In this document: in pieces, positions 59,816 to 64,000 of the stretch
Layout of the letters: each line of letters begins with the position of its first letter
Position numbering within the stretch: the first letter of the stretch is position 1
Assembly: GCF_000737195.2 (NCBI RefSeq)
Contig: NZ_JALM01000034.1
Location: forward strand, 97,590 to 161,589
Reading direction: 5' to 3'
DNA: 64,000 nucleotides
Source: Sciscionella sediminilitoris
GTDB lineage: Bacteria; Actinomycetota; Actinomycetes; Mycobacteriales; Pseudonocardiaceae
The notes under the pieces: generated by a model
What the model was told of the DNA's origin: nothing
The model's database searches: none
Seen by the model: only the letters and a program-made list of their open reading frames with translations
Position numbers and translations under genes: made by a program

Positions 59816-61309
59816 CTACGGCCGCCGTGGCGCATAGCGGTCGAGCTCGAACAACTCGAACAGCGAGCGCGCGGTCTCGTCCAGTTCGGTGAGCAGCCGC
59901 TCGGTGCGCGGACGGCCGCCCGTGGAGCGGTATTTCAGCACGGTTTCCCCGATACCGCCCAGGGTTTCCAGCAGTTCGCGGGCGGAGAGGTCGATGCCGT
60001 GCTCGGCCGCTTCGTGCCGCATGAGGTGCACGACACCGGCGGCGAGCACCCCGATGAGTTCGTGCACGGCGCTGCGATGCGGGGTCCAGCGCCAGGGCGG
60101 GTTCGCCGGGCCCTGGAGCATCCGGAAGGTGCCGTCCAGGTGATAGCGCGCGCGGTAGGCGGTGACCAGTTCGGCCACCGACCAGTCCTCGTGCGAGGTG
60201 ACCAGCAGCTGCTTGCCGAAGTAGTCCTCGTCCACCCGGGCACGGGTGAACTCGTCGATGCGCCATTCGACGGAATCCCCGGAGACGGCGGTGCTGAGTA
60301 CCCGGTCCACCCAGCGATCCCGGGTGATCCGGGCGAGCTCGGCGCGGATGTGCTCACGCGGGCGTCCGCGCAGACCGTCCAGCCTGCGGGTCGCGGTGCG
60401 CAGGGACTTCTCGAAGGCACGGGACTGGGCGGCGTGCAGCCGTTCGGAATGGGTGAGCACGACGCGCCGGTTGCCCCCGTCGACCAGTTCCCTGGTGTCC
60501 AGCGCGGTGAGACCGGCGAACCGGGAAGGATCCACCGGAGTCCGCGCGGAAGCGGGCCTGGTGCGCAGCCCGGGATACTCGCCGATCGGCAGCGCGCCGA
60601 GGAAACGCCCGTGCAGACCGGCGCGCTGCTCGGCGTCGAACACCACCGTCGGATGGTTGCGCACCCCGAGTCGCCCGGCGAGCAGGGCCGCGGTCTGCTC
60701 GAACGGTTCGCCGCGCCGCGCCTGCGTCCCCTCGGTGTACGAGACAAGCGGAATCGCGCCGTCCCTGGTGACGAGCAGGGCGAGGTCGAAGTTCGGCACA
60801 TCCACCGCGAGGGTCACCGGTTCCCCGGCGCCGAGGTGTTCCAGCAACCGCGCGGCGTGCGCCTGTTCGATGGCGGCCAGCCGGTTCGCGGACAGGCGCC
60901 GCGCCAGCCGCCAGAATTCGGCGTCGCTGACCGAATCCGCCCGAACCCGGGGCCGGACGAACCGGGCAGCCGCGGAATCCCGCCACCACTGTTCCAGGGA
61001 GAGGCCGGGGGCGGTGGCCCGGTGCAGCACCGCGAGCGCCAGCGCCATCCCGCGTCCGGGGGCCAGTTTCTCCACGGTGTCCACGAAACCGAGCCTCCCC
61101 AGGGTGGACCAGGTCGCGGCGACATCCCCGAACCGCAGATGCCGGGTGGAACGCGGGGCACCCGCGGACCCGGCCACCGCCTCCGCGATGTCCTCGCCCG
61201 TGCCGAGGTAGCGCTGCTCGGTGATCCGGGGTTTGCCGTCCACCCGTTCGGAGCGCACCAGATAGTAGTAGGTGCGCCCGCCGATGTGCTTGCCGATGAT
61301 CGAGGACAC
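59816..61309 (-). mobile_element. IS1634-family transposase gene
   Basis: The 497-residue DDE transposase starts IGKHIGGRTYYYLVRSERVD then GKPRITEQRYLGTGEDI, the IS1634 N-terminal signature. Conserved catalytic-region stretches follow: LAVDVPNFDLALL (first Asp), VVFDAEQRAG (second Asp) and YFGKQLLVTSHEDWSVAELV leading to YRARYHLDGTFRMLQ. In most IS1634 proteins the last stretch reads near VEDAFR with the catalytic Glu, but here it is LDGTFR, so the third acidic residue may be lost. The frame is otherwise intact. I could not see terminal inverted repeats or a target duplication, so it may be old or domesticated. The start is GTG. Confidence 0.8.
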
Positions 61310-61433
61310 ACTTTAGGTAATACGCGCGGAACACCCGATTGGCAAGCCGCGAGCAGCACAAACACTCGCGCCGCGGACGATCTCCCGGCCGGGTGGTGGA
61401 AGCGGGCGGTCACCGCGGCCTAGCGTCGTGGGC

Positions 61434-64000
61434 ATGGTGGAACCGAACGCGTCCGCGGTGCGCAGGGCGCTGGCCAGGGCCAGGGACGGCAAGACGATCG
61501 ACGTGGACGAGGCCGCGGTGCTGCTGCACGCGCGCGGGCCCGAACTCGAGACGCTCACCGAGCACGCGAGCCGGGTGCGGGATGCGGGCCTCGCCGAGCT
61601 GGACCGCCCGAAGGTGATCACCTACAGCCGCTCGGTGTTCATCCCGCTGACGAGGTTGTGCCGGGATCGGTGTGGTTACTGCACGTTCGTCACCGTTCCG
61701 GGACGGCTGGAATCCCCGTACCTTTCCCCGGACGAGGTGCTCGACATCGCCCGCAAGGGCGCGGCCACCGGGTGCACCGAGGCCCTGTTCACCCTCGGCG
61801 ACCGTCCGGAGGACCGGTGGAGCGCGGCCCGGGAATGGCTGGATGCGCACGGCTATGACGACACGCTCTCCTATGTGCGGGCCATGTCGATCCGGGTGCT
61901 GGAGGAAACCGGCCTGTTGCCGCATCTGAACCCGGGAGTGCTCGGCTGGCAGGATTTCCAGCGCCTCAAACCGGTCGCCGCCTCGATGGGGATGATGCTC
62001 GAGACCACCGCGCGCCGACTGTTCACCGAGAAGGGCGGGCCGCACTTCGGCTCCCCGGACAAGGATCCGGATGTCCGGCTGCGCGTGCTCGAGGACGCGG
62101 GCCGCACCTCGGTGCCGTTCACCACCGGACTGCTGATCGGGATCGGGGAGACGCATACCGAGCGCGCCGAGTCGATCTTCGCGATCCGCCGGATATCCCG
62201 TGAATACGGCGGGATCCAGGAAGTCATCATGCAGAACTTCCGCGCGAAGCCGGACACCAAGATGCGCGCGGTACCGGATGCCGAACTCGAGGAACTGGCC
62301 GCGGCCATCGCGGTCGCCCGGCTCGTGCTCGGCCCGAAGATGCGCATTCAGGCCCCGCCGAACCTGATCGGCAGGCAGTACGAGTTGATGCTGCGCGCGG
62401 GAATCGACGACTGGGGCGGGGTTTCCCCGGTCACCCCGGATCACGTCAACCCGGAACTGGCCTGGCCGCAGATCGAGGAGCTGACCAAGCACACCGAGGC
62501 CGCCGGGTACACGATGAGCGAACGGCTGCCGATCTATCCGGAGTACGTGCGCCTCGGCGAGCCCTGGCTGGATCCCCGGCTGCGCGGGCACGTGGATGCC
62601 CTCGCCGATCCGGAAACCGGCCTGGTGCGCGAGAACGCCGCGCCGGTCGGGATTCCGTGGCAGGAACCGGACGGTGGGCTCGCCGAGTACGGGCGCACCG
62701 AACTGCACGTCGAGGTCGACTCGCAGGGCCGCAGCAGCGACCGGCGCAGTGATTTCGATTCGGTTTACGGGGACTGGGAACAGTTGCGTGGCAAGGTCAA
62801 GCCGGCCACGGCGCCGAGCCGGATGGACGGCGAGATCGCGGAAGCCCTGCGGCGCGCCGAGAAGGACCCTGCCGGGCTCTCCGATGCCGACGCGCTGGCC
62901 CTGCTGCACGCGGACGGGGACGAACTCGAGGCCCTTGCCGGGCTCGCGGACGGATTGCGCGCCGAGACCTGCGGGGACGACGTCACCTTCGTGGTGACCC
63001 GCAACATCAACTTCACCAACGTCTGCTACACCGGTTGCCGGTTCTGTGCGTTCGCTCAGCGGCGTACCGATGCCGACGCGTTCACCCTTTCTCTTGCGCA
63101 GGTGGGGGACCGGGTGGACGAGGCGTGGGAAGCGGGCGCGACCGAGATCTGCATGCAGGGCGGTATTCACCCGGACATGCCCGGCACCGCGTACTTCGAC
63201 CTCGCCGAGGAGGTCAAGCGCCGCCGCCCGGACATCCACCTGCACGCGTACAGCCCGATGGAGGTGGTGAACGGTGCCTCGCGCACCAACTTGTCCGTCC
63301 GGGACTGGCTCGGCCGAGTCAAGGAGGCGGGCGTGGACTCGCTACCCGGGACCGCCGCGGAGATCCTGGACGATGACATCCGCTGGGTGCTCACCAAGGG
63401 CAAACTGCCCGCCTCCAGCTGGATCGAGGTCATCTCCACCGCGCACGAGCTGGGTATCCCGACGACATCCACGATGATGTACGGGCACGTGGACACCCCC
63501 GAACACTGGGTCGGGCACATCAAGCTGATCGCCGATCTGCAGCGCCGCGCCCTGGAGAAGACCGGAAAACGCGGGTTCACCGAATTCGTGCTGCTCCCGT
63601 TCATCCACCAGAGTTCGCCCATCTACCTCGCCGGGCTGGCGCGGCCGGGCCCGACCGCGCGGGAGAACCGGGCGGTGCACGCCCTGGCGCGACTGCTGCT
63701 GCACGGCCTGATCGACAACATCCAGTGCTCCTGGGTCAAGCTCGGCGAGCAGACCTGCCGCGCGGTGCTGCAGGGCGGGGTCAACGACATCGGCGGCACG
63801 CTGATGGAGGAGACGATCAGCCGGATGGCCGGTGCGGACAACGGTTCCTACAAGACGATCAGCGATCTCGAATCGATCGTGGATCCGATCGGGCGACCGC
63901 TCGTGCAGCGCACTACCGGATACGGCCGCCCGTCGAGTGAACGGACGGCCGCCGCCCGTGCCAGCGACGGAGTCACCAGCGCGGTGCGGCGGCCGCTGCC
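61434..64000 (+). CDS. fbiC: Bifunctional FO synthase (7,8-didemethyl-8-hydroxy-5-deazariboflavin synthase), 3' end cut by window
   Basis: The frame runs off the right edge after 855 codons, about the full family length. Two radical-SAM halves are fused. The CofG-like half has CRDRCGYC (about residues 76-83), and the CofH-like half has CYTGCRFC (about 531-538), each with the CxxxCxxC cluster ligands. Between them lies a basic, Asp-rich linker near 440-460. The enzyme condenses tyrosine with 5-amino-6-ribitylaminouracil to give FO, the chromophore of coenzyme F420. FbiC fusions are typical of actinobacteria. The ATG at 61434 fits the family N-terminus. The next gene is not visible. Confidence 0.95.
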   Translation, partial: MVEPNASAVRRALARARDGKTIDVDEAAVLLHARGPELETLTEHASRVRDAGLAELDRPKVITYSRSVFIPLTRLCRDRCGYCTFVTVPGRLESPYLSPDEVLDIARKGAATGCTEALFTLGDRPEDRWSAAREWLDAHGYDDTLSYVRAMSIRVLEETGLLPHLNPGVLGWQDFQRLKPVAASMGMMLETTARRLFTEKGGPHFGSPDKDPDVRLRVLEDAGRTSVPFTTGLLIGIGETHTERAESIFAIRRISREYGGIQEVIMQNFRAKPDTKMRAVPDAELEELAAAIAVARLVLGPKMRIQAPPNLIGRQYELMLRAGIDDWGGVSPVTPDHVNPELAWPQIEELTKHTEAAGYTMSERLPIYPEYVRLGEPWLDPRLRGHVDALADPETGLVRENAAPVGIPWQEPDGGLAEYGRTELHVEVDSQGRSSDRRSDFDSVYGDWEQLRGKVKPATAPSRMDGEIAEALRRAEKDPAGLSDADALALLHADGDELEALAGLADGLRAETCGDDVTFVVTRNINFTNVCYTGCRFCAFAQRRTDADAFTLSLAQVGDRVDEAWEAGATEICMQGGIHPDMPGTAYFDLAEEVKRRRPDIHLHAYSPMEVVNGASRTNLSVRDWLGRVKEAGVDSLPGTAAEILDDDIRWVLTKGKLPASSWIEVISTAHELGIPTTSTMMYGHVDTPEHWVGHIKLIADLQRRALEKTGKRGFTEFVLLPFIHQSSPIYLAGLARPGPTARENRAVHALARLLLHGLIDNIQCSWVKLGEQTCRAVLQGGVNDIGGTLMEETISRMAGADNGSYKTISDLESIVDPIGRPLVQRTTGYGRPSSERTAAARASDGVTSAVRRPL

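Noticed and set aside
59813..61433. Complete IS1634 element with defined ends
   Set aside because: I could not find inverted repeats or a target duplication on either side, so only the transposase gene is annotated.
1..64000. CRISPR array, phage cluster, rRNA or replication origin
   Set aside because: No regularly spaced repeats, no phage structural genes, no rRNA-like sequence and no DnaA-box cluster were seen. The only tandem repeat is the pair of 78-nt units.

Overview
The window is very GC-rich, gene-dense DNA with GTG/TTG starts and many ATGA/GTGA stop-start overlaps. It carries FO synthase (coenzyme F420), an MSMEG_4193-type phosphomutase, a DUF5703 gene and large NRPS genes. This points to the chromosome of a filamentous actinomycete, probably Pseudonocardiales; the genus cannot be fixed from the sequence alone.

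1-13,600 is an accessory catabolic region. Two PucR-like regulators flank an acyl-CoA-synthetase operon: CoA ligase, a thiolase-like protein lacking the usual Cys, a DUF35 Zn-ribbon/OB protein, an MFS carrier, a MaoC hydratase, a true thiolase and an MHS-type MFS carrier. A decayed IS110-family transposase lies inside it. A phenolic acid decarboxylase and a divergent MarR regulator share a palindromic operator. The layout suggests uptake and side-chain breakdown of an aromatic or isoprenoid-like acid (inference). 13,695-14,725 is a broken serine recombinase whose reading frame ends inside tRNA-Leu(GAG), a scar of an integrated element.

14,827-26,357 is mostly housekeeping: two M20 peptidases, DUF5703, a lipoprotein and an aldo/keto reductase in one operon, a phosphomutase, an HtrA-like protease, a secreted M4 metalloprotease, an M55 peptidase, an RHH protein with an SPFH protein, and UspA. 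Strong hairpins separate the convergent genes.

26,361-57,981 is an NRPS gene cluster: a divergent DrrAB-like ABC exporter, three collinear NRPSs (4628, 3502 and 1248 aa), an MbtH protein and a type II thioesterase. The line has eight modules: C-A-T, C-A(Thr)-T, C-A(Ser)-T, C-A(Ser)-T-E; C-A-T, C-A(Gly)-T, C-A(aromatic)-T-E; C-A(aliphatic)-T-TE. Modules 1 and 5 share an unfamiliar specificity code. The predicted core is X-Thr-Ser-D-Ser-X-Gly-D-aromatic-aliphatic, possibly N-acylated by the first C domain. No tailoring or precursor genes are visible. Two features stand out: 78-nt MIRU-like units encoding SELASEP micro-ORFs inserted between translationally coupled genes, and two near-identical pairs of segments inside C domains with T/G-ending codons unlike the surrounding sequence.

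58,035-64,000 holds a TetR regulator with two HTH segments and a palindromic operator, a prenylcysteine-methyltransferase-like membrane protein, an F420-dependent nitroreductase-like protein, an IS1634-family transposase, and fbiC running off the right edge.
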